From contig NZ_KB905370.1 of the NCBI RefSeq assembly GCF_000378985.1, forward strand, positions 4,214,799 through 4,278,798: a stretch of DNA of 64,000 nt, written 5' to 3'. Below the pieces are notes generated by a model. That model did not search any database. It was not told the DNA's origin and was given only the letters and a program-made list of their open reading frames with translations. Numbering within the stretch: position 1 is the stretch's first letter; each line of letters begins with the position of its first letter. This stretch comes from Ensifer sp. BR816. Lineage in GTDB: Bacteria > Pseudomonadota > Alphaproteobacteria > Rhizobiales > Rhizobiaceae. The translations under genes were made by a program, and so were the position numbers. Positions 1 through 8,667 of the stretch are shown here, one piece after another.

Positions 1-2
1 AG

Positions 3-308
3 GTGATGCGGCTGGCCACCGACGAGTTCATCCGCCGTTTCCTGATCCACGTGCTGCCCGACGGATTCCACCGCATCCGCCATTACGGTCTGCTCGCCAG
101 TGCAGGCCACAAGGCCAATATCGCAAGGATCAGGAAACTGCTCGGGGCGCAAACGCCATCGCAGCACGACGCACCAAACGCCGAGGTCACGCCGCTCACC
201 CTGAGAGAGCCATGCCCGGTTTGCGGCGGCCCGATGCGCATCGTCGAGATCTTCCGCCGCGGCCAACAACCCAGATGCCGCGCGCCACCCCGAAAGGACG
301 CCGCATGA
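3..308 (+). CDS. IS91-family transposase, C-terminal fragment
   Basis: The frame is open from the window edge and encodes 101 residues matching the end of IS91/IS801-type transposases: the segment FIRRFLIHVLPDGFHRIRHY followed by GLLAS is characteristic of the family. The catalytic HUH and tyrosine motifs lie upstream of the window, so activity cannot be judged. Near the end, the CPVCGG motif is a typical C-terminal zinc-knuckle remnant. The 65-residue frame at 305-502 starts over its stop codon. Confidence 0.8.
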   Translation: MMRLATDEFIRRFLIHVLPDGFHRIRHYGLLASAGHKANIARIRKLLGAQTPSQHDAPNAEVTPLTLREPCPVCGGPMRIVEIFRRGQQPRCRAPPRKDAA

Positions 309-502
309 CGAAATCCATCTCACATCAGCCGAGGCTGGTCCGCATCGACGAGGCGTTCCGGGGTGGCGCCGGTCAGCCTAAGGCAACCCAGCACACTGAA
401 AAATCGCCGGCGCGAACCTACCAAAGACCTGTGACCCCGATCCCGATCGGCTCATGCAAGACTTCGGGGCTACACCTTCGCACCCGACGCTGCCGCCGAT
501 AG
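305..502 (+). CDS. Small ORF in IS91 tail, hypothetical
   Basis: A 65-residue frame starts with an ATG overlapping the transposase stop. It is rich in Arg, Pro and Ser and has no recognisable domain. Similar short frames are common in IS91 tails and may simply be non-coding terminus sequence that happens to be open. It has no clear ribosome-binding site of its own beyond possible translational coupling. Confidence 0.25.
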   Translation: MTKSISHQPRLVRIDEAFRGGAGQPKATQHTEKSPARTYQRPVTPIPIGSCKTSGLHLRTRRCRR

Positions 503-794
503 CCCCCTTGAAAAACCGCAGCCGCACGCTTTCCCCATAGGCGCTCTACCCAGCCCCCGCGGCCTCCTCCTTGGGAGGTTTGTCAACGCGGGCCGACACA
601 GGCCCAGCCACCACCGTCGCGCCGCGGCCCGCATCGAAAAACCTTCGCCGAAGCAGACTGCCAATTCGTTGCGCGTGAACGGCAGGTTTGCGCCCTCAAG
701 TCGGTCATAGATGCCGTGGTCGGGCCGGCCTTGAAGCGGATATTGTTTTGGCAGGGTTACGTCCCTTAGCGCCATAAGCGGTCGTTCAACATAG
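503..794. other. Gap: IS91 tail and junction, no gene seen
   Basis: No convincing coding sequence is present. The first part looks like the terminal region of the IS91 element. The rest, up to the end of the LysR gene, is less GC-rich and has no recognisable signal. Confidence 0.4.
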
Positions 795-1751
795 TTAGCC
801 ATCGTGGAGACGCGACTCAGATTTCTGCGTGAGATGGTTTTGCATGAGGCTGGTGGACTGCTGCCAATAATCCACGAATGCGCGGAGCTTCGGCAGCATC
901 TGTTTACGGCTAGGAAAGAAGATGAAAAAGCCAGGACTAGTGGGCATGAAGGTTTCAAGGCACGTTTCAAGCAGTCCCTGCCGTATCAGCGGTTCGACAA
1001 CAACACCGATGTTATAGGCCAGGCCTGTCCCCGCCTGCGCAGCAGCAAGAGAAGTTCCAGGCCCGTTAACGGTTAAAGGCCCCTTCACATCCATCGAGAA
1101 GGCTCTGGTGTCGCTCTCCTCAGTGGGCTCTACAAAATCCCACCGGTAGACCGCGCCTCCGGCGAGGCGAATATTGATACAGGCATGATGCTCAAGCTCT
1201 TCCGGCCGCAGAGGCTTCCCGCGATCTGCAAAGTAAGCAGGTGACCCCACAACCACCCTCGGAGAAGCTTGGGTGAGCCGTACGGCCACCATATCCTGTG
1301 CGATCATTTCCCCGACCCTGATGCCAGCATCATAGCCTTCTCCGGCGACATCGACAAAACGGTCCTCAAAGACCAGTTCGAGTTCGATGTCCGGGTATGC
1401 GTCAGTAAATCCCTTGAGCATGGGCTCGATAAGCGTCTGCGCCACATAGGGTACGCTCAAGCGCAGCAGCCCCCTTGGGTTATCACTGAGGCGCTGAGCC
1501 GCCTCATATGCAGCTTCAACGTAGGCGATGCCCGCTGTAGCCTGCTCCAAAAAAAGTTGTCCCGCTTGGGTAAGGCCTACAGATCGTGTTGTGCGGGTGA
1601 AAAGCGGCGCGCCCACACGCGCTTCCAGTTGCTTGACCGTCCAACTGATTGCAGCAGGCGTCACGCCGAGTTCGAGCGCAGCAGCGGTAAAACTGCGTCG
1701 TTCCGCGACACGGGTAAAGACGACTATTCCATCCAGTAGGTCCGCTCGCAT
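795..1751 (-). CDS. LysR-family transcriptional regulator
   Basis: A 318-residue LysR regulator of the CrgA-like subgroup. The N-terminal winged helix-turn-helix (about residues 3-60) contains the typical TPAAISWTVKQLEARVG recognition helix and linker, and residues 90-295 form the periplasmic-binding-protein-like effector domain. The ATG at 1751 is preferred to a TTG two codons upstream, although neither has a strong ribosome-binding site. The gene is divergent from the hydrolase at 1848 across 96 bases, the usual arrangement for a LysR regulator and its target, so control of that hydrolase is the simplest inference. The effector is unknown. Confidence 0.88.
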   Translation of the reverse strand: MRADLLDGIVVFTRVAERRSFTAAALELGVTPAAISWTVKQLEARVGAPLFTRTTRSVGLTQAGQLFLEQATAGIAYVEAAYEAAQRLSDNPRGLLRLSVPYVAQTLIEPMLKGFTDAYPDIELELVFEDRFVDVAGEGYDAGIRVGEMIAQDMVAVRLTQASPRVVVGSPAYFADRGKPLRPEELEHHACINIRLAGGAVYRWDFVEPTEESDTRAFSMDVKGPLTVNGPGTSLAAAQAGTGLAYNIGVVVEPLIRQGLLETCLETFMPTSPGFFIFFPSRKQMLPKLRAFVDYWQQSTSLMQNHLTQKSESRLHDG

Positions 1752-1847
1752 TATCAAATCTAACTTAAAAACCCTTTCATATTTTTGCAGATTATCAAAC
1801 TGGATTCCACCAAATATTACTTGAGCGAATAATGAGGAAGCGCCGAC

Positions 1848-2852
1848 ATGCCCCTAACAACGATTACTCGCCGGAACCTCGGTCTAGCTATCGGTGCGAC
1901 CGCCTTCCTTCTCAGCGCAGGAAAAAACACCATGGCACAAACCCTTACCGAGCGAACCCAGCCAGTGCCTGAAAAAGTCAGCTTTAAGAGCGGGGACGGT
2001 TTCGTCGTAGCCAATCTTTATCTTCCAGAGGGACATGATCCATCACGCCGCTATCCGGCCGTGGCGGTCGGCGGTTCGCTAACCTCGGTGAAGGAGCAGA
2101 TGGGCGGAAATTATGCCGGCGAGCTTTCCCGGCGCGGCATCATTGCGCTCGCAATTGACTATCGCAATTACGGCGAGAGTAGCGGTGCGATGCGGCAGTT
2201 CGAGGACCAAGCTTCAAAGGCAGAGGACTTGTCGGCCGCCTTGCGGTACCTGAAGAAACGTAGCGACGTCGCCGGGACCGGTATCCTCGGAATTTGCACG
2301 TCCGGCGGCACGGCTCTTTACACGGCCGCGAAAGATCCCAATGTGGGCGCGTTAGCCACTGTCGCAGGTTTTTTCTCCGACCCGGAACTGGTGTTGAAGA
2401 TGTTCGGCGGCAAAGAGGGTATCGACAGCCGGATCGCGGCAAGTCGAGAGGCGCGTAAGCGCTATGACGACGAAGGGGTAATCCAAACGGTCTTCGCCTA
2501 TATGCCGAACGACAAAACTGCGGTGAGCTCCGGCCCCAACGAATACTATATGGATCCTTCACGCGGCGGGAGCGTTCGCGCCTGGCGCAACGAATTTGCA
2601 GTTATGGCGTGGGAGCCCTGGCTCGCGTTTGATCCTTTGGCCCAGGCTCCGCATGTTACGGCACCAGCTCTCGTAGTTCACTCAGATGGCGCAGCGTTCC
2701 CTGATCAGGCTCGCAAAATGTATGGCCTTTTGGCGGGTCCGAAAGAATTACATTGGACAGAGGGAAAACACTACGACTTTTACGACCAAGCCGAGACAGT
2801 GCGCCAGGCTGCTGACCGGGTTGCGTCGCACTTCCACAGCAAGCTCGGTTGA
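1848..2852 (+). CDS. Tat-exported alpha/beta hydrolase (dienelactone hydrolase-like)
   Basis: A 334-residue alpha/beta hydrolase with an N-terminal twin-arginine signal (TRRNLGLAIG followed by a hydrophobic run to about residue 30), so it probably acts in the periplasm. The nucleophile elbow reads GICTSGG with Cys150 where Ser is usual, as in dienelactone hydrolases. Likely partners are an aspartate near 280-286 (VVHSDGAAFPD) and His308 (EGKHYDFYD). It resembles uncharacterised YcjY-type hydrolases. It is divergent from the LysR gene, which probably controls it. The substrate cannot be read from the sequence; an ester or lactone is likely. Confidence 0.82.
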   Translation: MPLTTITRRNLGLAIGATAFLLSAGKNTMAQTLTERTQPVPEKVSFKSGDGFVVANLYLPEGHDPSRRYPAVAVGGSLTSVKEQMGGNYAGELSRRGIIALAIDYRNYGESSGAMRQFEDQASKAEDLSAALRYLKKRSDVAGTGILGICTSGGTALYTAAKDPNVGALATVAGFFSDPELVLKMFGGKEGIDSRIAASREARKRYDDEGVIQTVFAYMPNDKTAVSSGPNEYYMDPSRGGSVRAWRNEFAVMAWEPWLAFDPLAQAPHVTAPALVVHSDGAAFPDQARKMYGLLAGPKELHWTEGKHYDFYDQAETVRQAADRVASHFHSKLG

Positions 2853-3215
2853 CGGTCAGCCAAGCACGACAAGCAAGTCCGATGACGGCTTTGGGCCATT
2901 CAGCCCTTGGCGGCAAGAACTTCGATGTCCGCTTTTCCTGTTGGGTGTCTTGGCAGCGGACGGTCGGCCGTCGGCCCCGAATGCGACGTTAGAATATCCG
3001 ATTGGCAATAACCGCTTCTGGCGCGATGTCGCCCTTGGACACTCCGGCTGCGTCGGGTACCAAGCATGGTTTTTCGCCGCTAGAGTCGCACCCCGGTGCC
3101 TACGCCCGTTAAGCTCGCATTCAATCTTTGTTGGTAATTTCCCGTTAGCACTTCCGATCAGTCGCGACGGCATCATGCTCCCCGCCGTCGACAATGTTCT
3201 GCGTACGGGTCTCCA
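2853..3215. other. Gap of 363 bases, no gene assigned
   Basis: Open frames exist on both strands but have no family resemblance, poor ribosome-binding sites and irregular codon use. Base composition is lower in GC than the flanking core genes. It may hold decayed acquired DNA and the promoter of the downstream lysozyme-like gene. Confidence 0.4.
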
Positions 3216-4268
3216 ATGCGTTTGTCGGCTGCGCCAGCAATCTTCCTCATCTGCCTCGTTCTTTCGGGATGCGCTTCCAGTTCCGGTCCGGAGGCGGTCT
3301 TGTCGCCGCGTCCGTCGCGCGAGGTGACGAGCTCGGTCGTCCCGCCTGCCGCCCCGGTGGTCTCCGTACCCGGGCCGGTTCCTTCCGGCGACGTCGCCAT
3401 GGCCGAAGCGTCGAGCGAGCCGCCGGAAGAGCTCGCCTGGGCCGGCCAGGCGCCGCAACCGGAGGCCTTCACCTCCATGGAGAGCGAAGCCGGCATGCCC
3501 GTGCCGATGGACCGGCCGGTGGCGATGGTCGTTCCGGACAACCCGGCGATCGACGAAGCGCCGCGCAACCGGTCGCGCGTCTACAGCCATCGCTTCCGCG
3601 ACGCCAAGCCGATCAATTTCGGCAAGCGGTCGCCGAGGAAGATGGCCGTGCACGGCGTCGACGTGTCACGCTGGCAGGGCAATATCGACTGGGAGAAGCT
3701 AAGGACGCAGGGCGCGAACTTCGCTTATATCAAGGCGACCGATGGCGGCGACCATCTCGACCCGATGTTCAAGAAGAACTGGCGCCGGGCCGAGCAGGCC
3801 GGCCTGAAGCGCGGCGCCTATCACTTCTTCTACTGGTGCCGCACCGCCGGCGAACAGGCCGATTGGTTCATCCGCAACGTGCCGCGCGAGGCGAACGCCC
3901 TGCCGCCGGTCATCGATGTCGAATACAATGGCGAGTCGAGCTGCAAGCGGCGCCTCTCTCCGGAGCGAATCCGGGAGAAGATGCAGGTCTTCATGGACAA
4001 GCTGGAGCGGCACTACGGCCAGCGGCCGGTCATCTACACCGCGCCGGATTTCTATCGCGACAATCTGAGGAACGCGTTCCCCAACCATCCCTTCTGGCTG
4101 CGCTCTGTCGCCGCCCATCCGTCGAAGGTCTATCCGGGCCGCAAATGGCTGTTCTGGCAATATTCCGGCTCCGGCCTGTCGCACGGCGTCGACGGCCGCA
4201 TCGACCTCAACGTCTTCCACGGCAGCGAGGCGGAATGGCACCGCTGGACGGCGGGGAGTTCTACCTGA
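3216..4268 (+). CDS. GH25 (lysozyme-like) lipoprotein
   Basis: A 350-residue protein. It begins with a lipoprotein signal (lipobox LSGC, Cys19), followed by a Pro/Ser-rich linker of about 120 residues. The C-terminal glycoside hydrolase family 25 domain starts at about residue 145 (VHGVDVSRWQG). The family acidic residues are present: Asp149 and the DxE pair Asp234/Glu236 in PVIDVEY. GH25 enzymes cleave the N-acetylmuramyl-glucosaminyl bond of peptidoglycan. The domain is therefore probably tethered to a membrane in the periplasm for wall remodelling. It is transcribed alone. Confidence 0.88.
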   Translation: MRLSAAPAIFLICLVLSGCASSSGPEAVLSPRPSREVTSSVVPPAAPVVSVPGPVPSGDVAMAEASSEPPEELAWAGQAPQPEAFTSMESEAGMPVPMDRPVAMVVPDNPAIDEAPRNRSRVYSHRFRDAKPINFGKRSPRKMAVHGVDVSRWQGNIDWEKLRTQGANFAYIKATDGGDHLDPMFKKNWRRAEQAGLKRGAYHFFYWCRTAGEQADWFIRNVPREANALPPVIDVEYNGESSCKRRLSPERIREKMQVFMDKLERHYGQRPVIYTAPDFYRDNLRNAFPNHPFWLRSVAAHPSKVYPGRKWLFWQYSGSGLSHGVDGRIDLNVFHGSEAEWHRWTAGSST

Positions 4269-4290
4269 GGCTCGTGGGCTGCATCCCGCG

Positions 4291-5187
4291 TCAGGGCCGC
4301 TGCACGCCTTTGCGGTTGAGCGTGATCGTATAGACGCTCGTCGTCGCCGTGATGAACAGCTGATGCTTGGCGCGGCCGCCGAAGCAGATGTTCGAGACGC
4401 GCTCCGGTACCAGGATCTTGCCCATCAGATGTCCGTCCGGGGCTATGCAATGCACGCCGTCGCCGGCCGAGGACCAGAGGTTTCCGTCGCTGTCGACGCG
4501 AATGCCGTCGGCGGCGCCGGGCGCGATCGCGTGGAAAACCTCGCCGCCGGAAAGCGCACCATCGGCGCCGACGTCGAACGCGCGGATGTGCTGCGGGTCC
4601 GAGGAGAACATGCGCCCCGTGTCGGCGACGTAGAGCCGGCTCTCGTCCGGGCTGAAGGCGAGGCCGTTCGGGCAGTTGAAATCCGTCAGGACCGCTTCGA
4701 TTTCACCCGACGGGCGGACCCTGTAAACCTGGCAGGGCAATTCCTGCTCGGCGCGAAAACCCTCGTAGTCGGTCATGATGCCGTAGTGCGGATCGGTGAA
4801 CCAGATCGAACCGTCGGATGTCACCACGACATCATTGGGCGAATTCAACCGCTTGCCCTGGTAGCCGTCGGCGATCACCGTGATCGATCCGTCGAGCTCC
4901 GTCCGCGTGACGCGCCGCGTGCCGTGCTCGCAGCTGATGAGCCGCCCCTCGCGGTCGCGCGTATGGCCATTGGCATAGTTCGAGGGGCTGCGGAACGTCG
5001 AGATGCCGACGCCCGGCAAGAAGCGGAGGATGCGGTTGTTGGGAATGTCGGAAAAGAGCAGGCAGCCGGCATCGCCGAACCACACCGGCCCTTCGACCCA
5101 GTCGAAGCCGGTCGCGATCTGCTTGAGAGGGGCATTGCCCATGACGAAGGACTTGAAGCTGGGGTCGACCGCCTCGAAGAACGACAT
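4291..5187 (-). CDS. SMP-30/gluconolactonase-family protein
   Basis: A 298-residue six-bladed beta-propeller of the SMP-30/gluconolactonase/LRE family. Metal-site signatures are present: the N-terminal glutamate in VEGPVWF, the asparagine-containing SPNDVVV, NGLAFSPDESRLYVADT, and a later aspartate in GAADGIRVDSDGNLW. Family members open sugar lactones. Its place as the distal gene of an operon with idonate dehydrogenase and a 2-ketoacid reductase suggests that it supplies free sugar acids from lactones. It ends 22 bases from the convergent GH25 gene. The start has a GAGG motif 9 bases upstream. Confidence 0.85.
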   Translation of the reverse strand: MSFFEAVDPSFKSFVMGNAPLKQIATGFDWVEGPVWFGDAGCLLFSDIPNNRILRFLPGVGISTFRSPSNYANGHTRDREGRLISCEHGTRRVTRTELDGSITVIADGYQGKRLNSPNDVVVTSDGSIWFTDPHYGIMTDYEGFRAEQELPCQVYRVRPSGEIEAVLTDFNCPNGLAFSPDESRLYVADTGRMFSSDPQHIRAFDVGADGALSGGEVFHAIAPGAADGIRVDSDGNLWSSAGDGVHCIAPDGHLMGKILVPERVSNICFGGRAKHQLFITATTSVYTITLNRKGVQRP

Positions 5188-5327
5188 TCCGATTTTCCTC
5201 CCGATTCTTATCTATTGAAAAGCAGCGATCCGATACCGCCCGATTGCCGACGCGGAACGCGCCCGCGTCGTCCCATCTTCCGGTTGTCCGCAGATTGCCC
5301 CGCCGTCGCGGCGGCGGCAAGCGTCCG

Positions 5328-6359
5328 TCAGGAAAAGGCGATCTGCGCCTTCATCGCCTGGCTGCGGTCGCTCGCCAGCTCGAAGGCGGTGACCGCGTCG
5401 GCAAGCGGCACCGTGTGGGTGATCAGCGGCTTGACGTCGATCAGCCCTTTCTGCATCAGCCCGACGCCGGTGGCGAATTCCTCGTGGAAGCGGAAGGAAC
5501 CGCGCAGTTCGAGTTCCTTGGCGGTGATCGCCATCATCGGCAGGCTCATGTCGCCGCCGAGCCCGAGCTGGACGATGATGCCGCGCGGGCGAAGCGCGGC
5601 GATGCCGGCGGCAAGCGCCGGCGCGGCACCGGAGCACTCGTAGAGAACGTCGAAGCTGCCCTTTTCGGCGCCATAGGGCGCGAGCGCATCCGGCTCGCTC
5701 TTCATGTTGATGACCCGGTCGGCGCCGGCCTTTTTGGCGAGCGCCAGGGTGAAATCGGACAGATCCGTCGCGACGATTTCAGCCGCACCGGCACGGCGTG
5801 CCGCGAGGATCGACAGCACCCCGATCGGCCCGCAGCCGGTGACGAGAACCCGCTTGCCGAGCATGTCGCCGACCCGCCGCGTCGCATGCAGCGCCACCGC
5901 CAGCGGTTCGGCAAGCGCTGCCTCGCCGGGGGTGAGGCCATCGGCCGGCACGCATTGGATCGCATCGGCGACAAGCACCTCGCGGAAGGCGCCCTGGATA
6001 TGCGGGAAAGGCATGGCGCTGCCGTAGAAGCGCATGCCGAGGCACTGGTTGTGCAGCCCTTCCTGGCAATAGCGGCAGGTCCGGCAGGGCCGCGACGGCG
6101 ATACGGCGACGAGCTGGCCTATTTTCAGCCCCTCCACGCCCGGCCCGAGCGCGTCCACATGGGCCGAGACCTCGTGGCCGAGGATCATCGGTTCGCGCAG
6201 GCGCACGGTGCCGAAGCCGCCGTGGTTGTAATAATGCAGGTCGCTGCCGCAGACCCCGCCGACGGCAAGGCGAAGCCGCACTTCGCCGGCAGCCGGTGCC
6301 TCGACGGCACGCTCCTCGATGCGCAGGTCCTTTGCGCCGTGAACGACGATCGCTTTCAT
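5328..6359 (-). CDS. idnD: L-idonate 5-dehydrogenase-like zinc alcohol dehydrogenase
   Basis: A 343-residue medium-chain zinc dehydrogenase. Catalytic zinc ligands lie in VCGSDLHY and GHE, and the four structural-zinc cysteines are in CRTCRYCQEGLHNQC. The Rossmann motif is GCGPIG, with an aspartate (ATDLSD) after the second strand that favours NAD(H). The sequence pattern is that of L-idonate 5-dehydrogenases, which oxidise L-idonate to 5-keto-D-gluconate. A perfect AGGAGG precedes the ATG. It lies 13 bases downstream of the 2-hydroxyacid dehydrogenase in the same operon, and gluconate 5-dehydrogenase and gluconokinase are across the divergent promoter, completing the pathway. Confidence 0.85.
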   Translation of the reverse strand: MKAIVVHGAKDLRIEERAVEAPAAGEVRLRLAVGGVCGSDLHYYNHGGFGTVRLREPMILGHEVSAHVDALGPGVEGLKIGQLVAVSPSRPCRTCRYCQEGLHNQCLGMRFYGSAMPFPHIQGAFREVLVADAIQCVPADGLTPGEAALAEPLAVALHATRRVGDMLGKRVLVTGCGPIGVLSILAARRAGAAEIVATDLSDFTLALAKKAGADRVINMKSEPDALAPYGAEKGSFDVLYECSGAAPALAAGIAALRPRGIIVQLGLGGDMSLPMMAITAKELELRGSFRFHEEFATGVGLMQKGLIDVKPLITHTVPLADAVTAFELASDRSQAMKAQIAFS

Positions 6360-6372
6360 CGGAACCTCCTCC

Positions 6373-7320
6373 TTACAAAACGGGCGTCAGCAGCGGCTGG
6401 CCGGCAAAATGCGCGGCGAGATTGTCGCGCACCAGCTTGCCCATGGCCTTGCGCGTCTCGATCGTGCCCGAGGCATGGTGCGGCTGGAGCAGCACGTTGT
6501 CGAGCGCGAGGAAACGCGGGTTCAGCGCCGGCTCGCCTTCGAAGACGTCGAGCGCCGCCGAGCCGAGGGTCTTGTTTTCCAGCGCCTCGAGCAGCGCCTC
6601 CTCGTCGATGTTGGAGGCGCGGGAAATATTGACCAGCATGCCCTCGGCGCCGAGTGCGGCAATTACCTCGCGGCCGACGATATGGCGCGTCGCGGCCGAG
6701 GCGGCGAGCGTGACGAAGAGGAAGTCCGAGCGCGCGGCCAGCGCCACCGGATCGGCGATGAATTCCCAATCGGATGCGTAGGGCTTCGCGGAAACGTCGG
6801 AATAGGCGATCTCCATGTCGAAGCCCTTGAGGCGCTTGGCCACCTCGTAGCCGATCCGGCCGAGGCCGAGCACGCCGGCGCGACGGCCCCAGACGCGCCG
6901 TTTCAGGGGATAAAGGCCTTGCGTCGCCCAGCTGCCGTCCTTCACCCAGCTTTCCGCGCCGATCATGCCGCGCGACAGGCAGAGCATCATCGCCACGCCG
7001 AGATCGGCGACGTCGTTGGTCAGCACGTCGGGCGTGTTGGTGACGCGCACGCCGCGCTCACGGCAGGCGGCGAGGTCGACGGCATCGAATCCAACACCAT
7101 AGACGGAAATGACTTCCAGCACCGGGCAGGCCTCGATCATCGCGCGGGTCGCACCCAGCTCGCCGCGGGTGGCGATCGCTTTCACGCTCGGGCCGACCTC
7201 GGCGAGGAAACCCGCCTTGTCGGCGGCATCGAAATAGCGATGCACCGTGAAGGCCTCGTCGAGCGGCACCTGGTCCCACTCCGGATAGGGTCCGACCTGA
7301 AGAATATTCGGCTTGCTCAA
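6373..7320 (-). CDS. D-isomer 2-hydroxyacid dehydrogenase (2-ketogluconate/hydroxypyruvate reductase type)
   Basis: An NAD(P)-dependent 2-hydroxyacid dehydrogenase: GxGxxG in VLGLGRIGYEVA, a catalytic Arg in the AATRH region, Glu in FEGEP and His in LQPHHAS. The longest frame starts at an ATG at 7362, but that ATG is the arm of an operator palindrome. A TTG at 7320 has GGAG 7 bases upstream and gives a 315-residue protein of normal family length, so I use it. It is the first gene of the minus-strand sugar-acid operon. Reduction of 2-keto-D-gluconate to gluconate is the likely role, but glyoxylate/hydroxypyruvate reduction is not excluded. Confidence 0.82.
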   Translation of the reverse strand: MSKPNILQVGPYPEWDQVPLDEAFTVHRYFDAADKAGFLAEVGPSVKAIATRGELGATRAMIEACPVLEVISVYGVGFDAVDLAACRERGVRVTNTPDVLTNDVADLGVAMMLCLSRGMIGAESWVKDGSWATQGLYPLKRRVWGRRAGVLGLGRIGYEVAKRLKGFDMEIAYSDVSAKPYASDWEFIADPVALAARSDFLFVTLAASAATRHIVGREVIAALGAEGMLVNISRASNIDEEALLEALENKTLGSAALDVFEGEPALNPRFLALDNVLLQPHHASGTIETRKAMGKLVRDNLAAHFAGQPLLTPVL

Positions 7321-7336
7321 TTCAAATCTCCGTCCC

Positions 7337-7365
7337 TTGACATTGAATGTTATCGATAACATAAA
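7337..7365 (+). promoter_or_regulatory. Sigma-70-type promoter of the idnO operon with an embedded operator
   Basis: TTGACA (7337-7342) and CATAAA (7360-7365) are 17 bases apart, pointing to the gene at 7407. The 16-bp palindrome fills the spacer and reaches into the -10 box, so a bound LacI-type repressor would block polymerase. Confidence 0.55.
7347..7362. promoter_or_regulatory. GntR-like operator box, site 1 (perfect)
   Basis: A perfect 16-bp palindrome, ATGTTATCGATAACAT, lies between the two divergent sugar-acid operons. It matches the style of E. coli GntR/IdnR sites (ATGTTA...TAACAT). It recurs identically at 22619 and with small changes at 9979, 16384 and 16404. Confidence 0.8.
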
Positions 7366-7406
7366 CAGATCAACCCTGGTTGTCGAGATGAAATGCGGGA
7401 GGAAAA

Positions 7407-8162
7407 ATGGCCCTTGAACTGTTCGATCTCAGAGGCCGGCGGGCGCTTGTCACCGGTTCGTCGCAGGGAATCGGCTTTGCGCTGGCGCGCGGCCTCGCGG
7501 GAGCCGGCGCGGAAGTCGTCCTCAACGGGCGGGATGAGACAAAGCTTGCCGAAGCCGCCGCGCGCATTGCCGGCGCAAAAAAGCTCGCCTTCGACGCCAC
7601 CAACCACGAAGCCGCGCGAAGCGCCGTCGACCATTTCGAGGCGGAGGTCGGGCCGATCGACATCCTCGTCAACAATGCCGGCATGCAGCACCGCACGCCG
7701 CTCGAGGATTTCCCCGCCGACGCCTTCGAGAAGCTGCTCAGGACCAATATTTCCACGGTCTTCAATGTCGGCCAGGCGGTGGCGCGCCACATGATCAAGC
7801 GCGGCGCCGGCAAGATCATCAACATCGCCAGCGTCCAGACGGCCCTTGCCCGCCCGAGCATCGCCCCCTACACCGCCACCAAGGGCGCGGTCGGCAATCT
7901 CACCAAAGGCATGGCGACCGACTGGGCGAAATACGGATTGCAGTGCAATGCGATCGCGCCCGGCTATTTCGACACACCGCTCAACGCCGCTCTGGTCGCC
8001 GACCCGGACTTCTCGGCATGGCTCGAAAAGCGTACGCCGGCCGGCCGCTGGGGCAAGGTGGAGGAGCTGGTCGGCGCCTGCATCTTCCTCGCCTCCGATG
8101 CATCCTCTTTTGTGAACGGACACGTGCTCTATGTCGACGGCGGCATCACCGCATCACTCTGA
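7407..8162 (+). CDS. idnO: Gluconate 5-dehydrogenase-like SDR
   Basis: A 251-residue short-chain dehydrogenase with the TGSSQGIG cofactor motif, NNAG, catalytic Ser (INIASVQ), YTATK (Tyr/Lys pair) and PGYFDTPL. It is closest in pattern to gluconate 5-dehydrogenases, which interconvert 5-keto-D-gluconate and D-gluconate. GGGAGG lies 5 bases before the ATG. It is the first gene of the plus-strand operon and overlaps the gluconokinase frame by 32 bases. With the idonate dehydrogenase opposite and the kinase next, it gives L-idonate to 5-ketogluconate to gluconate to 6-phosphogluconate. Confidence 0.87.
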   Translation: MALELFDLRGRRALVTGSSQGIGFALARGLAGAGAEVVLNGRDETKLAEAAARIAGAKKLAFDATNHEAARSAVDHFEAEVGPIDILVNNAGMQHRTPLEDFPADAFEKLLRTNISTVFNVGQAVARHMIKRGAGKIINIASVQTALARPSIAPYTATKGAVGNLTKGMATDWAKYGLQCNAIAPGYFDTPLNAALVADPDFSAWLEKRTPAGRWGKVEELVGACIFLASDASSFVNGHVLYVDGGITASL

Positions 8163-8667
8163 TATCCCACGGCGCATGGTGCTGATGGGGGTCGCCGGCT
8201 GCGGCAAGTCCTCTGTCGGCGCCGCGCTCGCCACGCGCCTCGGCGCCGTCTATTTCGACGGCGACGACCTGCATCCGGCGGAAAACATCGCCAAGATGAG
8301 CCAGGGCATCCCCTTGCAGGACGAAGACCGCTGGCCATGGCTGAGCCGCGTCGGCGAAGCGCTTGCGGCCGGCACGGGACCCACCATCATCGGCTGTTCG
8401 GCGCTGAAGCGCGCCTACCGCCAGCACATCGAACGGGCGGCCGGCGAACCCGTCACCTTCATCCATCTCGCCGGCACCGTCGAGGTCATCGAGAAGCGGA
8501 TGAAGGAGCGGCAGGGCCATTTCATGCCGCCGGCGCTGCTTGCCAGCCAGTTCGCGGCGCTCGAGCCGCCGGGACCGGACGAAAATGCCATCAGCGTCGA
8601 CATCGACCAGCCGCTCGAGGCGGTCGTCGAGTCGATCACTGCGCAACTGGGAGGACTGCGAGAATGA
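8131..8667 (+). CDS. gntK: Gluconokinase
   Basis: A 178-residue thermoresistant-type gluconokinase. The P-loop is GVAGCGKSS, followed by the family motifs FDGDDLHPAENIAKM, GCSALKRAYR and HFMPPALLASQ. It phosphorylates D-gluconate to 6-phosphogluconate for the Entner-Doudoroff or pentose phosphate routes. The annotated start overlaps the end of the dehydrogenase. An internal ATG at 8176, just before the P-loop, is a possible alternative start. The stop overlaps the next ATG (ATGA), indicating translational coupling. Confidence 0.92.
   Translation: MSTAASPHHSDIPRRMVLMGVAGCGKSSVGAALATRLGAVYFDGDDLHPAENIAKMSQGIPLQDEDRWPWLSRVGEALAAGTGPTIIGCSALKRAYRQHIERAAGEPVTFIHLAGTVEVIEKRMKERQGHFMPPALLASQFAALEPPGPDENAISVDIDQPLEAVVESITAQLGGLRE

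Larger units (their letters stand above)
1..600 (+). mobile_element. 3' end of an IS91-family element (left part outside window)
   Basis: The window opens inside the C-terminus of an IS91-type transposase. About 290 bases follow with no recognisable host gene, including a GC-rich stretch near 510-590 that resembles the usual tail of alphaproteobacterial IS91 elements. These elements move by rolling-circle transposition and leave no inverted repeats or target duplication, so the right end cannot be fixed precisely. The boundary at about 600 is an estimate. Confidence 0.6.
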
